A stretch of DNA of 64,000 bases from Caprimulgus europaeus (lineage: Eukaryota; Chordata; Aves; Caprimulgiformes; Caprimulgidae), in the NCBI GenBank assembly GCA_907165065.1, contig OU015541.1, positions 3,906,001 through 3,970,000 of the forward strand. Reading direction: 5' to 3'. The notes beneath the pieces were generated by a model, which was not told where the DNA came from, did not search any database, and was given only the letters and a program-made list of their open reading frames with translations. Positions within the stretch are counted from its first letter, which is position 1. Every line of letters starts with the position of its first letter. Made by a program: the position numbers and the translations under genes. This document shows, piece after piece, positions 58,308 through 64,000 of the stretch.

Positions 58308-64000
<5,693 letters not shown>

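Overview
This is a vertebrate nuclear window, most likely from a bird. The protein-coding exons are near-identical to amniote TAF4 and CDH4. The interspersed repeats I can recognise are 3' ends of CR1 LINEs with the typical ATTCTRTG tail, the dominant family of sauropsids, and introns are compact (TAF4 exons 2-15 fit in 15 kb). I see no Alu, L1, B1 or other mammalian repeats. I cannot name the species.

Region by region. Positions 1-22.65 kb hold the 3' part of TAF4 on the + strand: the end of intron 1, fourteen consecutive exons (exons 2-15 if numbered as in human) encoding 633 residues in one unbroken frame to a stop at 20954, and an AU-rich 3' UTR to about 22.65 kb, possibly to 25.82 kb. 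Exon 1 lies to the left. Positions 52.7-64 kb hold the 3' part of a type I cadherin on the - strand, best called CDH4 (R-cadherin): its last three coding exons (169 residues, the cytoplasmic tail) and a long probable 3' UTR. The transmembrane and extracellular exons lie to the right. The two genes converge tail to tail, as TAF4 and CDH4 do on human 20q13.33, which supports both identifications.

The roughly 27-30 kb between them (about 22.7/25.8-52.7 kb) has no supportable protein-coding gene. It holds CR1 fragments, three long pentanucleotide arrays, smaller microsatellites and several repeat-free, AT-rich, homeodomain-site-rich islands that look like candidate conserved regulatory elements.

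The two genes do not form a pathway. TAF4 is a core subunit of TFIID, where it pairs with TAF12 through a histone fold. CDH4 is a calcium-dependent adhesion receptor whose tail binds p120-catenin and beta-catenin. I found no new biological system. The most noteworthy points are a GC-AG intron in TAF4, a minisatellite that appears to supply the branchpoint of the last CDH4 intron, Pumilio-type motifs in both 3' UTRs, a possible distal poly(A) site for TAF4, and the pentanucleotide and polypurine arrays.
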